Assembly (NCBI GenBank): GCA_964019335.1
Contig: OZ025733.1
Coordinates: 313,001-377,000 of the forward strand
Origin: Diplonema japonicum
Taxonomy: Eukaryota > Euglenozoa > Diplonemea > Diplonemida > Diplonemidae
Direction: 5' to 3'
DNA length: 64,000 bases
Shown piece by piece: positions 1 to 7,954 of the stretch (positions are counted from its first letter, which is position 1; each line of letters starts with the position of its first letter). A program made the translations under genes and the position numbers. The notes beneath the pieces are model-generated. The model made no database searches, was not told the origin of the DNA, and worked only from the letters and a program-made list of their open reading frames with translations.

Positions 1-78
1 CTTTTTTTTTCCCCCGGGGATGAGAGTATTTTTAGAGACCAATGCAAAAAGTTATTTTTTTTTTTTTTTTTTTTTTTT

Positions 79-131
79 GGCGACCCTTTCACATGCTGCA
101 GATTCCCTTCAACGACATCTTTTTTTTTTTT
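79..131 (+). repeat. Dispersed repeat, copy 1
   Basis: This approximately 50-bp block (ggcgaccctttcacatgctg onward, ending in a T-run) is repeated almost unchanged at 23414-23466, and its first 18 bases occur again at 23363-23380. It lies directly upstream of the first structured-RNA copy, but the other copies have no RNA next to them, so I treat it as a separate repeat. It is seen directly in the sequence and its function is unknown. Confidence 0.7.
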
Positions 132-137
132 TTTGTT

Positions 138-200
138 GAACACCTTTTGACAAGCTTTGGAAATAAAATGTTTTTTTGCAAAAAAAAGAAAAAAAAAAAA
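138..200 (+). promoter_or_regulatory. Candidate upstream element of structured RNA copy A
   Basis: The block starts with gaaca and ends with tttttttgcaaaaa. It corresponds in order to the better conserved blocks at 5208-5248 and 36882-36923, which share gaacaag and gaattgttattgc about 45 bases before the RNA. Here the spacing is stretched by extra A residues. It may be a proximal promoter element of a small-RNA gene or simply part of a larger repeat. Confidence 0.35.
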
Positions 201-277
201 AGAATAGAGGCAGCCTGTCTGTTTGATCCCCACTGTAGGATCAAACGGCTTGCTCAAACAGTTAGCCGACTTTTAGG
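201..277 (+). ncRNA. Candidate structured RNA, copy A
   Basis: This approximately 77-nt sequence is one of three related copies (others at 5249-5327 and 36924-37009). It can fold into an outer stem (only approximate here), a GGC/GCC stem, a CUGU/ACAG helix, and an apical hairpin with a perfect 9-bp stem (GUUUGAUCC/GGAUCAAAC) around the loop CCACUGUA. The helix at the CUGU position uses different paired bases in each copy. It ends in a short T-run. No tRNA T-arm or familiar snRNA motif is visible, so the family is unidentified. Confidence 0.55.
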
Positions 278-710
278 TCTATGGCCGCAAAAAAGTTTTT
301 TTTGGGAGTCTCTAAAAATACCCCCCCTTTTTTTAACGCTTTTTTTTTTTTTTTTTTTTTACTTTTTTCTTCAATAAACTATTAAAAACAATGAAAAAAG
401 AGGGGGGGGGGGGGATATATAGTATATTGTTTGTTCCCTCTAGCAGTGCTTTGGAATGGCTTTTGGATACTTTCTCTGAATTTTAAAGAGCGCGTCACCA
501 TGTTTCTGAAAAAGGCCAGGGCAAGGTGAACCGTGAAAATACTGTCGTAGAGTTCAAAAAAAAAAAAAAAAACTCAAACTCAAAAAAAAAACTATGACTA
601 ACTACCCCCCCTCTTTTTTTTTCTCTTGTTTCAATTTTTTTTTTCCCCCCCTTACTTATTTGTTTCTTGGGAAATACCTCGGAAAATGCGTCCCCTTACT
701 CCATTGCTTG

Positions 711-740
<30 letters not shown>
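278..740. other. Homopolymer-rich gap
   Basis: The gap consists of long T, A and G runs with short unique sequence between them. I see no gene. Open frames here are only poly-Phe or poly-Lys readings of the runs. Confidence 0.8.
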
Positions 741-742
<2 letters not shown>

Positions 743-1142
743 TTTCACACTTCGTCATTTTCTTCACTCACTAGGGGCCTCATAATTTAACGCGAAACGG
801 CCATAATTTAACGCGAAAAGCTCATAATTTAACGCGAAATCGCCATAATTTAACTAGTTAAATTATGAGATTTTCGCGTTAAATTATGGGGCTTCGGAGT
901 GAAAAAATGGGTCTTGTCGTGGAAAAAAATGTACCCAACCCCTTGAAAAATTTTGGCCATCTGAGGCCATTCCAGCCCTTAAAAGTGGGAATAAGTGCTT
1001 TACTTCCCCTTTAAATGCCACGGCGAAATAGCTACCCCATATTACCTTAGGAAAATCCCCAAAAAGGCTGACATGCGTGAAAAAAAAAAAAACAGCAGTG
1101 AAAGCAGTGAAGAGTGAGTGACTCAAATGACGAAGAGTGAAA
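743..1142. mobile_element. MITE-like element with TA flanks
   Basis: The ends are imperfect inverted repeats of about 29 bp: the left begins tttcacacttcgtcattt, and the reverse complement of the right begins tttcactcttcgtcattt; both continue to tcactcac. A TA dinucleotide flanks each end (741-742 and 1143-1144), as for Tc1/mariner-type insertions. The 400-bp body has no coding capacity and contains the array at 781-888. The call as a non-autonomous DNA transposon is inference from structure. Confidence 0.6.
781..888. repeat. Direct and inverted repeat array with a palindromic centre
   Basis: The 17-mer cataatttaacgcgaaa occurs three times (781, 802 and 823). It is followed by a perfect 24-bp palindrome at 844-867 (cataatttaa, ctag, ttaaattatg) and then by one inverted copy of the 17-mer at 872-888. 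The array lies inside the MITE-like element and could form a large cruciform. Confidence 0.85.
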
Positions 1143-1149
1143 TAAAACG

Positions 1150-1290
1150 ACTTACTTGCCGCCAAATGAGCCATTATTTAACACTCGTTACCGTTTTTTT
1201 GCACGAGGGCCCGCAGGGCCCTCGTGCAAAAAATTCGGGAACTCGAGTTATAGCGACTCATAATTTGTTGGCAATAAATAGCTATTTTTT
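1150..1290 (+). repeat. Dispersed repeat shared with 52071-52150
   Basis: The sequence acttacttgccgccaaat...ccattatttaac...ccgttttt...ttgttgg...aaatagct recurs in the same order at 52071-52150. This copy is longer because it holds the hairpin at 1195-1233. No coding capacity is visible. Confidence 0.6.
1195..1233. other. Perfect 18-bp inverted repeat, 3-nt loop
   Basis: The arms tttttt+gcacgagggccc and gggccctcgtgc+aaaaaa pair completely around a GCA loop. The related repeat at 52071 lacks it, so it is probably an insertion. It resembles an intrinsic-terminator hairpin in shape, but that role is not established in a eukaryotic nucleus. Confidence 0.8.
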
Positions 1291-1368
1291 TTTTCCCCTC
1301 TCTTTCTCTTTTCTACTCTCTGCTTTCATGCAGCATAGACACATATCAGGAAAGGAGAACCAAGAAAA

Positions 1369-1743
1369 ATGCGGGTTATGCGTAAGAAGGATGTGAAACT
1401 CAGGGAGATCAAGAAAGTCAAAACAATGAAGACTGCTAAGAGCTCCTCTAAGAAACAGAAGGGAAAACGGGACTTAACGAACAGGGTGAAGAGTATCGGT
1501 AAAGGGTTGAAAGGGGCGAAGTCCGTTCGCACTGATGCCGCAGAAATGATCAGTAAGGCGTTAAATGACTTTTGCGAACGGCTGGTACTGAGGTCAGCTG
1601 ATGCCATGACGTTGGGGAAAAAAAGGACTCTCCGGTCGAAAGAAGTGATGTGCGCGTTTAAATCTCTCGCCGATGAAGACTACAATGACCAAGTCTTTCG
1701 TGAGATGGCTTTGGCAATAGGGGCGGCTGCGTCGCGCGAATGA
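1369..1743 (+). CDS. Divergent histone H2B-like protein
   Basis: This 124-residue basic protein has a Lys-rich tail (residues 1-55) followed by a histone-fold region. The stretch around residues 62-95 (MISKALNDFCERLVLRSADA, then KKRTLRSKEV) matches the H2B alpha-2 helix, loop L2 and the start of alpha-3, and the Ala-rich end resembles the H2B alpha-C. The first helix of the fold is hard to recognise and the tail is unusual, so this may be a variant or an H2B-like architectural protein. H2B pairs with H2A in nucleosomes. The ATG follows the A-rich leader ccaagaaaa; a pyrimidine tract and cag end at 1333, a plausible trans-splice acceptor. Typical H2B length supports the call. Confidence 0.65.
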   Translation: MRVMRKKDVKLREIKKVKTMKTAKSSSKKQKGKRDLTNRVKSIGKGLKGAKSVRTDAAEMISKALNDFCERLVLRSADAMTLGKKRTLRSKEVMCAFKSLADEDYNDQVFREMALAIGAAASRE

Positions 1744-2354
1744 GGGGAGAGAAAAAAAAGGGTGGAGGGGAGCCATGCGCACACATTAAATATTTTCTTT
1801 ATCTCATTTTTTGTGCGCGTGCAGTTTTTTTTTCTTTTTTTTTTTGTCTCTGTGAATTAGTAATTTGAAAAAAAAGGGGGGGGGAGAGAGAGAGAGAGAG
1901 AGAAAGTGTATTGATTAATTTAAGGGGAGAACGTCTTTTTTAAACGCTTCTCTTTTTTTTTCCCCTTCAAATATTTATGGGTGACTCGTTTTTTTTTTTT
2001 TTTTTTTTTTTTCCTTCCGGCCCCTAAAAAAGTAAGGAAACGTTTTCGTTTTTTTTTCTTATTTTTAAATTCTCCAACATAGCCCTGGGGGGAGGGGGGT
2101 AATAGTGATATACCTGGAGGGGTGCTGTTGAAAGTTGGTCATCGCTATTTAAAAAAAAAAAGAAAACAAGCGCAACTCCCCCTGCGAAACGGATGATTAA
2201 CCCCCCCCCCCCCCCTCCCCACCCCACCCCACACGTTCTCCCTCTTTCTTCAACGTCTTTTTAGATTGGCGACCATCTTTTTTTCCCCCCCCCTCCTTTT
2301 TATCCCTTCTCCCCCTCCAAACCAGGTTTTTGGAGGAGAGAACAAAAAAAAAGA
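1744..2354. other. Gap with homopolymers and a GA microsatellite
   Basis: The gap has T-, A- and G-runs, a (GA)n tract at about 1885-1904, a partial copy of the 62241-62377 element at 2033-2092, and a C/T-rich tract ending in accag at about 2326, just before the next gene. No coding sequence is supported. Confidence 0.8.
2033..2092 (+). mobile_element. Partial copy of the 62241-62377 inverted-repeat element
   Basis: It contains taaggaaacgttttcg and then ccaacatagccct followed by a G-run. These match, in order, the interior (about 62308-62325) and right terminus (62367-62380) of the element near the window end. The left inverted repeat is missing, so this is a truncated copy. Confidence 0.55.
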
Positions 2355-4010
2355 ATGGTAAAATGCCGCCACCTGCAGGCCCTCCTCCTGTCCGGTTTAA
2401 TCGCGTCTACAGTACTGTGGATGATGAATGCGGTCGCTATGACACACGGGGGCAGCGCCTCGGACCTCACGGAACGAACACCGAACACAAGAGAACACAG
2501 CGAAGGCGATTGGGAAAACTGGGTGAAATCACGGGTAGAAAACAACGTAAGAGACCTCAACACCCCGTGGGACGCGAAAATCAAAAAAACCCCGAAGGGC
2601 GGCACGCATTTCTGGTACGTAACAAACTGTGAAGGAGGGAAACGGGCCGCAGTACAAGGCTACACCCTAGACATCAGCTGGGAGACACACCACAACAACG
2701 ACGACACAAAGCTGACGAGGCTAGTCTCTGGGTGCCATCGCTCACACAAAGACCTACCTTACCTCAACACTACGGTGGTTTCCAAGGACGGTTTTTACGT
2801 GTACTTCACTCCAACACTCCTCGGCGATACTGGTTACACCCCTGGAAACCGACCTCAAGCAGCACTGTATTGGTTTTTAACAGCTGCTCTGAAGGAAGAT
2901 TATTTCGTAGCGATCGACTTAGATTTCATATTCGCAAAACCGTACCACCCACCAGTGTTGGATAAGTTTTCGGTAAGAGCACAGCCTTACAGGTATCTAG
3001 CAAACGGTAAGTGGGCAGATACTGTGAAGGAGAAGTGTCGAGGCGATGACAACAATGGTTACTGCAATGGGCTGGCGTACAGTAAGGATCTAGGCGTGGG
3101 TGTTCCTTACTCCGCTGGAAGGGGTACTTGGATACGTATCCTCCCTGTGTGGGACCGCCTTATTGAGCCGCTTCATGAGTCGCACCATCGGCAGGAAGAC
3201 GATATGATCGCTTTTGCATGGACGCTGGACTACTTGAACATCACCGTCTTCGCAGAGAACATCACCATGACGTACCCGGGGGAGGATCTTGGCATGTCTC
3301 CTACATTTTACCATTACGCGTACCCAGTAGCACCCATGGGCCATGGAGAGACAATCGGGTCCCCTTTCCCTTCCTTCACATCCCCCCACGATCTTGTTCA
3401 TTGGGAACATTCACATCACCGTTTGTTCTTAGAAACCGTGTACTTCTCAAAATGGGGTGTTCCTTATAGGTCGTTATTGGACTGTTCGGAGAGGGCTCTT
3501 TTGTTGGAATTCCCGCCGTCGGACTTTTTGCAGATCAGCTGGGCAAGGGAGCGGAATTGGTTTTTACAACATTCAACAGTCATCAAGGCGATGAACGCGG
3601 CGGTTCTGCGGTACAAACAGCTTCGGTGTCCCAAGTCCGACCTTGACATGGACAAGACGCTCAGGGTGTGGGACGCCCCACAGCGGGACACGGCCCCGGC
3701 ATACCGGTCTTCCTATGTCCTGCACACCTTGGAGGACGGGACTGTAACCTTCAAAAGAGCTCCTTGGACGCTTTTCAAGGGCTCCAAGATGGTGTTTAGC
3801 TTTGTGGTGGCAACGTACCCCACACACCTGACCTCCTTTACAGGGGAGGTGTCGTATCTGATTCTCCCAGTAGGGACAGGGGTCGTGGTGTCAGATGTCC
3901 GAGACAACAAAGCCCTTGTCTCGTCCCCTTACTACGGGTGGGTCCACATGACATCTTTGCGGAGTAACATGACTGATGCTTCTTACACTGTTTTTAGATC
4001 GCTTCTTTAA
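2355..4010 (+). CDS. Type II membrane glycosyltransferase, peptidyl-Ser/Hyp type (likely)
   Basis: This is a 551-residue protein with a short cytoplasmic start and one hydrophobic signal anchor (about residues 8-29), so the catalytic part should face the ER/Golgi lumen. The DxD-like AIDLDFIFAKP (about 186-196), a Cys-containing acceptor-loop region with CRGDDNNGYCNG, EDDMIAFAWTLDYLN (about 281-295), and the sequence MTYPGEDLG followed by FYHYAYP follow the order of motifs in peptidyl-serine galactosyltransferase and hydroxyproline arabinosyltransferase-type enzymes. Several N-glycosylation sequons are present. The ATG sits in an A-rich leader after a C/T tract and accag. It is a single exon. 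The donor sugar and acceptor cannot be told from sequence. Confidence 0.55.
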   Translation: MVKCRHLQALLLSGLIASTVLWMMNAVAMTHGGSASDLTERTPNTREHSEGDWENWVKSRVENNVRDLNTPWDAKIKKTPKGGTHFWYVTNCEGGKRAAVQGYTLDISWETHHNNDDTKLTRLVSGCHRSHKDLPYLNTTVVSKDGFYVYFTPTLLGDTGYTPGNRPQAALYWFLTAALKEDYFVAIDLDFIFAKPYHPPVLDKFSVRAQPYRYLANGKWADTVKEKCRGDDNNGYCNGLAYSKDLGVGVPYSAGRGTWIRILPVWDRLIEPLHESHHRQEDDMIAFAWTLDYLNITVFAENITMTYPGEDLGMSPTFYHYAYPVAPMGHGETIGSPFPSFTSPHDLVHWEHSHHRLFLETVYFSKWGVPYRSLLDCSERALLLEFPPSDFLQISWARERNWFLQHSTVIKAMNAAVLRYKQLRCPKSDLDMDKTLRVWDAPQRDTAPAYRSSYVLHTLEDGTVTFKRAPWTLFKGSKMVFSFVVATYPTHLTSFTGEVSYLILPVGTGVVVSDVRDNKALVSSPYYGWVHMTSLRSNMTDASYTVFRSLL

Positions 4011-4117
4011 TGTGCACACGCCTTTTTTTTTTCTTTTTTTTTTTTTTTTTTTTCTCGCGCTATAACTGTCTAGGGGGGGGGTGGGAGAGAGGGAGGAAGA
4101 GGGAGAGCGGGGGAAAG

Positions 4118-4864
4118 ATGGGGATGCTCCAGTCCGCGCACCGAAAAGGTTCTGAGATCTCGTTTGTCGAAGACTGCCAAGACTGTCGGGACGACAGGGA
4201 ACTTATAATATGCAGCGAGATGCGTGCGAATTTCCACAGTTTACCCGGGCCTCCTTGCAGGGTGAACATGGACGTAGATGTTCTGCTGAAAGAGGAAGGA
4301 ACACGGTTCCAGCTAGAGTTTGAAGGCTGCGTGCTTACAGACGAAATGAGAAGGTTCATGAGCCTGCTCCTGCACTGCGGCCGCAAGAGAAGGAGCTTCC
4401 CGACTTCTGACGCATTTGCCATCGTCTCATTTTTAGATTTCTCGGGGATGCAAGGTTTCGGCCCTAAACCTTTCTACTCCAGCAGGGTCAAGGTGATATT
4501 CTACACAGTCAGGTTGTTCGGTGTGGACAGAGAGACGAAAAATAAAGTTGAAAATCAACAATGGACCATTCATTGCAACCCAAATTTGCCTCGGCCTTCG
4601 AGAAGGAGGGAGGCCACAGATGTCCCGGTGGCTGCAAAGCAAGGTTTTGTCCACCCATCTTATGTGCTCTTGCCACTGAGGTCGTGGACTGATGGGTGGA
4701 AGCGTGCCCACCTAGAGGTATGAGGAGAAAAAAAAAAGGAAAAAAAAAAAAAAAAAAAAAAAAAAACCCAGTTGGAGCACCTTCCGATTTTTATCTCCGA
4801 TGGTAACAACCCTTTGATCCTCGTGAACCAGTACCAGCCTTTTAGCTTTCGGCCACGAAGGTGA
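4118..4864 (+). CDS. Unknown protein, two exons
   Basis: The predicted protein has 230 residues from exons 4118-4717 and 4772-4864. Read without splicing it stops at once in the donor (gag|gtatga). Removing the 54-nt A-rich intron 4718-4771, which ends cccag, opens a further 30 codons to TGA at 4862. The sequence is mixed alpha/beta-like with a CxxC near the start (DCQDC) and basic stretches (GRKRR, SRRRE). I recognise no family. The start chosen is the first ATG after the purine-rich leader; a second ATG lies two codons on. Confidence 0.6.
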
Positions 4865-5248
4865 ATACAAGGAGGAGGGGGGGATAATTTATTTTAATGA
4901 TTTTGTCTGATTTTGTCTACATAAAAAAAAAAAAGAATTGGGAGGATAGAAGAAAAAAAAAGAAAAGTGATATTTTTTTAGCGCTTTTTCTTTTTTTATA
5001 AAGAAACGGGATTTGGACTTAATATGATGAAAAAAAATAAGGTAACCTAATTCTTTTTTTCAGGAAAGAAAAGTTCCAAATAAGTTTTTCTTTTTTCGAA
5101 ATCGAAAAAGAAAAGTTCCATAATTTTTATCCGTTTTCAAGCATTTTCCATATTGAGTCCAAACCCAGCATGAATATATTTTATTTTTTATTTTATTTTT
5201 TTTGCTGGAACAAGTAAACAAATTTTGAAAAGAATTGTTATTGCAAAA
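4865..5248. other. Gap with AT-rich sequence and upstream element of RNA copy B
   Basis: This stretch holds A/T runs and short near-repeats of aaaagttcca (about 5065-5120). The block 5208-5248 (gaacaag...gaattgttattgc) is conserved ahead of RNA copy C at 36882-36923. Nothing coding is visible. Confidence 0.6.
5208..5248 (+). promoter_or_regulatory. Conserved block upstream of RNA copy B
   Basis: It shares gaacaag, interrupted A/T positions, and the exact 13-mer gaattgttattgc with 36882-36923, at almost the same distance (44 versus 46 nt) from the RNA's GAGU. Conservation outside the RNA fits a proximal promoter element of a small-RNA gene, or the RNA being part of a longer retroposed unit. 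Confidence 0.45.
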
Positions 5249-5327
5249 AAAGAGTAGAGGCAGCTTGCCCGTTTACCCCTACTGTAGGTGAAAACGGCTT
5301 GCACAAACAAGAAGCCGACTCTTTTCC
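5249..5327 (+). ncRNA. Candidate structured RNA, copy B
   Basis: The predicted plan is an outer stem AAAGAGU/ACUCUUU, a GGC/GCC stem, a CUUG/CAAG helix, then a hairpin GUUUACC/GGU..AAAC with loop CCUACUGUA, and a downstream single-stranded GCACAAA. The sequence terminates in TCTTTT, compatible with RNA polymerase III termination. It is related to the copies at 201 and 36924, with paired substitutions at the helices. No known RNA class was recognised. Confidence 0.6.
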
Positions 5328-5403
5328 GTACTCCTCCCTTCTTAGTCTTTCTGATATGGTTCTTCTTCTTTTTTTTTATTTATTTTTCTTTTTTGTTTTA
5401 TCT

Positions 5404-5454
5404 GGCCGGTGAGCGCAAAAAAAATGCATACCTTACAAAAGAAATAGTTTCTTG

Positions 5455-5466
<12 letters not shown>
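5404..5466 (+). repeat. Dispersed repeat shared with 18178-18225
   Basis: The sequence ggccggtgagcgcaaaa, then gcatacctta, then gaaatagtttctt and a T-run occurs here and at 18178-18225 with small indels. It has no coding content; the 18178 copy abuts a GC-rich fragment. Confidence 0.65.
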
Positions 5467-5502
<36 letters not shown>

Positions 5503-5580
5503 CTCCTGTACCGGCTTTTAAAGGGGAAAGAAAAAAAAAGAAAAAGAAAAAAAAAACCCCCCCAAGGTACACACAAGAAA

Positions 5581-5829
5581 ATGGCGGCCCTGCCCAAAAA
5601 AAAACAAGTTTGCACCTTCAGTTTCCCCCGAATCAGCAGTTTGAAAGAATCCCGGAATGTTCACCAGATGGAACGGTATCTGACAGAGCGCCAAACAATT
5701 GTTTCGGGGCTGAAGAGGAAGTGTTCAAAGATGGCAGCTAGACAAGTTGAAGTTGCAAGAACGATGGCCTTAGCAATGCTGCTAAAGAGAGAATGGAAGC
5801 GAGGCACTTTGGCACAAAAGTTAAAATAA
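5581..5829 (+). CDS. Small basic protein of unknown function
   Basis: This 82-residue Lys/Arg-rich, mostly helical protein is preceded by an A-rich leader and followed by a T-rich tail. It has no signal peptide, no membrane segment and no recognised domain. Codon usage looks like its neighbours. It could be a small ribosomal or mitoribosomal protein, but nothing in the sequence proves that. Confidence 0.5.
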   Translation: MAALPKKKQVCTFSFPRISSLKESRNVHQMERYLTERQTIVSGLKRKCSKMAARQVEVARTMALAMLLKREWKRGTLAQKLK

Positions 5830-5915
5830 TTTTTTTTTTTTAAATAAATACAAAAATTAATCCCCCCATTAAAGGATCGGGTGGGGGCCGGCGTAAAAAA
5901 AAAAGAGAAAAAAAA

Positions 5916-7410
5916 ATGGAATATTTGGAGGCCTGCACGAAGTACGGTGTGAAAAAGCCCCACCCAGAGGTAGCGAGGCTACTGCAGAAGAACAGTGAAG
6001 TGTTGGACCTCTCCCGGACATACGTGGGGAACAAGGGAATCCTCGCTCTTCTCGAAGCGATAAAGGACACACCGGGCCCGGTGTGCATATGTCTGAGGGG
6101 GCAGAATATCTACAACACAGACCTATGCGAGGGTACCGTTAAGGGGAACGAGATGCTGTCAAAGCTCGTGGAAGTTGCATCAAAACACCCATCGTTGACG
6201 GCAATTGACCTCTCTTCGAACCCGCTGTCAAACCTTGCAGGAAGGATGCTCCTGGACCTTGCGAACACCAACAAAAACATAACTCAACTAGACCTGGACA
6301 CAACGTACTTGGACCCGGTTCTGGAAAAACAAATACAAAACACGCTTTCAGCAAACTCCGCGAACAAACTAAAAGAAGCAAACGGCAACGACGATGAACA
6401 CAGCGATGACGATCCATTCACATGTGTTAAAACCGTTCACATCCAAGACAGGAGGGTCACCGACGTGGAAGCAAACACCATGAAAAAAATGGGGATGACA
6501 AAGGGACCAAGGAAAACGGTTGTAGCCTGTCGCGTGCATGAAGACGATGACTACGAACCCCCCGTTATCGAAAAATCACCCGAAGAAATAGAAACTCTAC
6601 AAGGCATTCTACGCAAACACGTTCTCTTCAGCCATTTAACGACAGACGTCATTGACAGATGCATCATGGCAATGTCGAAAATAGAATTCGAGCAGGGCGA
6701 CGAGCCTTGCGTTCAGGGTATCGAAGGAGACTCCCTTGTCATCATGCTGTCGGGAGAGGCAGAAGTCCTTAAGAACGACACCGTCGTTGCCACCAAGGAC
6801 CCTGTCAACGACATGATTTTTGGAGAGTTAGAGCTTATGTACAACCACCCTTGCGTGGCCACCATCAGGATCACCACACCAACAGCACTGACAATGTCCA
6901 TGGACCGGGAGGACTACCAGGTCCTTGTGCAGTCGTACGCCATCAAGCGGAGAAACCTCCACCTGGAGTATATCAAGAATGTTAAATTTATCGGGAGCCT
7001 CTCGCAGTCTGACATGGTGCAGCTTGCCGACGCATTAGAAACTGACGAATGGGAAGCAGGCGAAATGATTATATCCTACGGGCAGACAGGGAAATACATG
7101 TACATAGTTATCGAGGTATTTAATAATAAAAAAAAAAAGGGGAAAAAAAAATACCCAGGGTGAAGTTCAGGTTCTCGGCAGGAGGGATGACGAGGTCTTC
7201 GAGGTCTGCACCTTCTCCGAGGGGGACAACTTCGGTGAGCTAGAGTTCCTTAACAACCACAAGTGTGTGGCCGACGTGAAGGCTGTCACCCGTTGCAAGA
7301 CGGCAAAGATTAGTAAGGAAGATTTCGAGCACTGCCTCGGCCCCATCAGGGACCATCTGCAAAAAACCACAGAGGGTTCGGACTACGCGTACTATAGGGG
7401 CAGCGATAAG

Positions 7411-7416
<6 letters not shown>
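5916..7416 (+). CDS. PKA regulatory-subunit-like protein with LRR N-terminus
   Basis: Exons 5916-7115 and 7159-7416 give 485 residues; the 43-nt intron is A-rich (gtattt...cccag). Residues about 25-155 are leucine-rich repeats. A kinase-inhibitor-like segment with PRKTVV lies near 197, followed by two cyclic-nucleotide-binding folds (about 230-345 and 350-470); splicing completes the second with FGELEFLNNHKCVADVK. Both phosphate-binding cassettes keep FGEL but lack the Arg of the usual PRAAT (PCVAT and KCVAD), as in trypanosome PKAR, which responds to ligands other than cAMP. The likely role is to bind and inhibit a PKA-like catalytic subunit, often at the flagellum. Exon 2 ends in gtttaa, so the true last exon could differ. 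Confidence 0.85.
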
Positions 7417-7446
<30 letters not shown>

Positions 7447-7906
7447 AGAGAGTTTGTACATTCCATAACTTTATTTTCAATTTTTAATTCTTCATTTGGC
7501 TGTCCCTATTTTCCAATAGGGCAAGAGAGGTGTGGGGAGAATCTATTTGCACATATCAGTTCATGTAGCTGTGTTCTTGCCCCCTAGGAAGGAGCTCGAA
7601 GACGTTGTGGAGAGGTCAAGTACACCATATGCTCTGAGGGACGATAAGCCGCACGAATCGTGAAAGGAGGGAGGCCAAGAGGCTGAGCTCAAAGTGGGGC
7701 TTTTGTCTTTTTTACTTTTGAGTCCCCACCAAGTGCTAATAGATTATGTATATGTGTCCAGAGGGGGGGAAAAGAAAAGGTTTGTTAACACAAACCCCCA
7801 GAAAGAAAAAAGAAGCGGAAAGAAAAGCGCAATGAAAACTTGCACTTTTTTTTTTTTGGTGGATGCTGGTCAGAAGGCTGCAAAGACCACCGAAGAAGGA
7901 ACCGCT

Positions 7907-7937
<31 letters not shown>

Positions 7938-7954
7938 CAGGGGGCGGTATTATC
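7417..7954. other. Gap with A-run, repeats and a coding-like fragment
   Basis: An A-run is followed by AT-rich sequence. A 24-codon open stretch at 7589-7663 (KELEDVVERSSTPYALRDDK) sits behind a possible acceptor (cccctag). Its phase does not fit the preceding exon, so I do not join it. The end of the gap is a 30-nt T-run with cag at 7938-7940. Confidence 0.5.

Noticed and set aside
201-277. Reading the structured RNA as a tRNA because of its approximately 75-nt length
   Set aside because: No T-arm GTTC motif, no CCA-adjacent 7-bp acceptor stem consistent across copies, and the internal hairpins do not fit the cloverleaf.
42-377. Open frame rich in Phe and Lys at the window start
   Set aside because: It is created by T- and A-runs and overlaps the structured RNA copy; no credible protein.
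5249-5327. Structured RNA as a hammerhead or twister ribozyme
   Set aside because: The conserved cores of these ribozymes (for example CUGAUGA...GAAA) are absent in all three copies.
7589-7663. Alternative last exon of the PKA-R-like gene
   Set aside because: It is coding-like, but the phase from either candidate donor does not match the acceptor at 7587.
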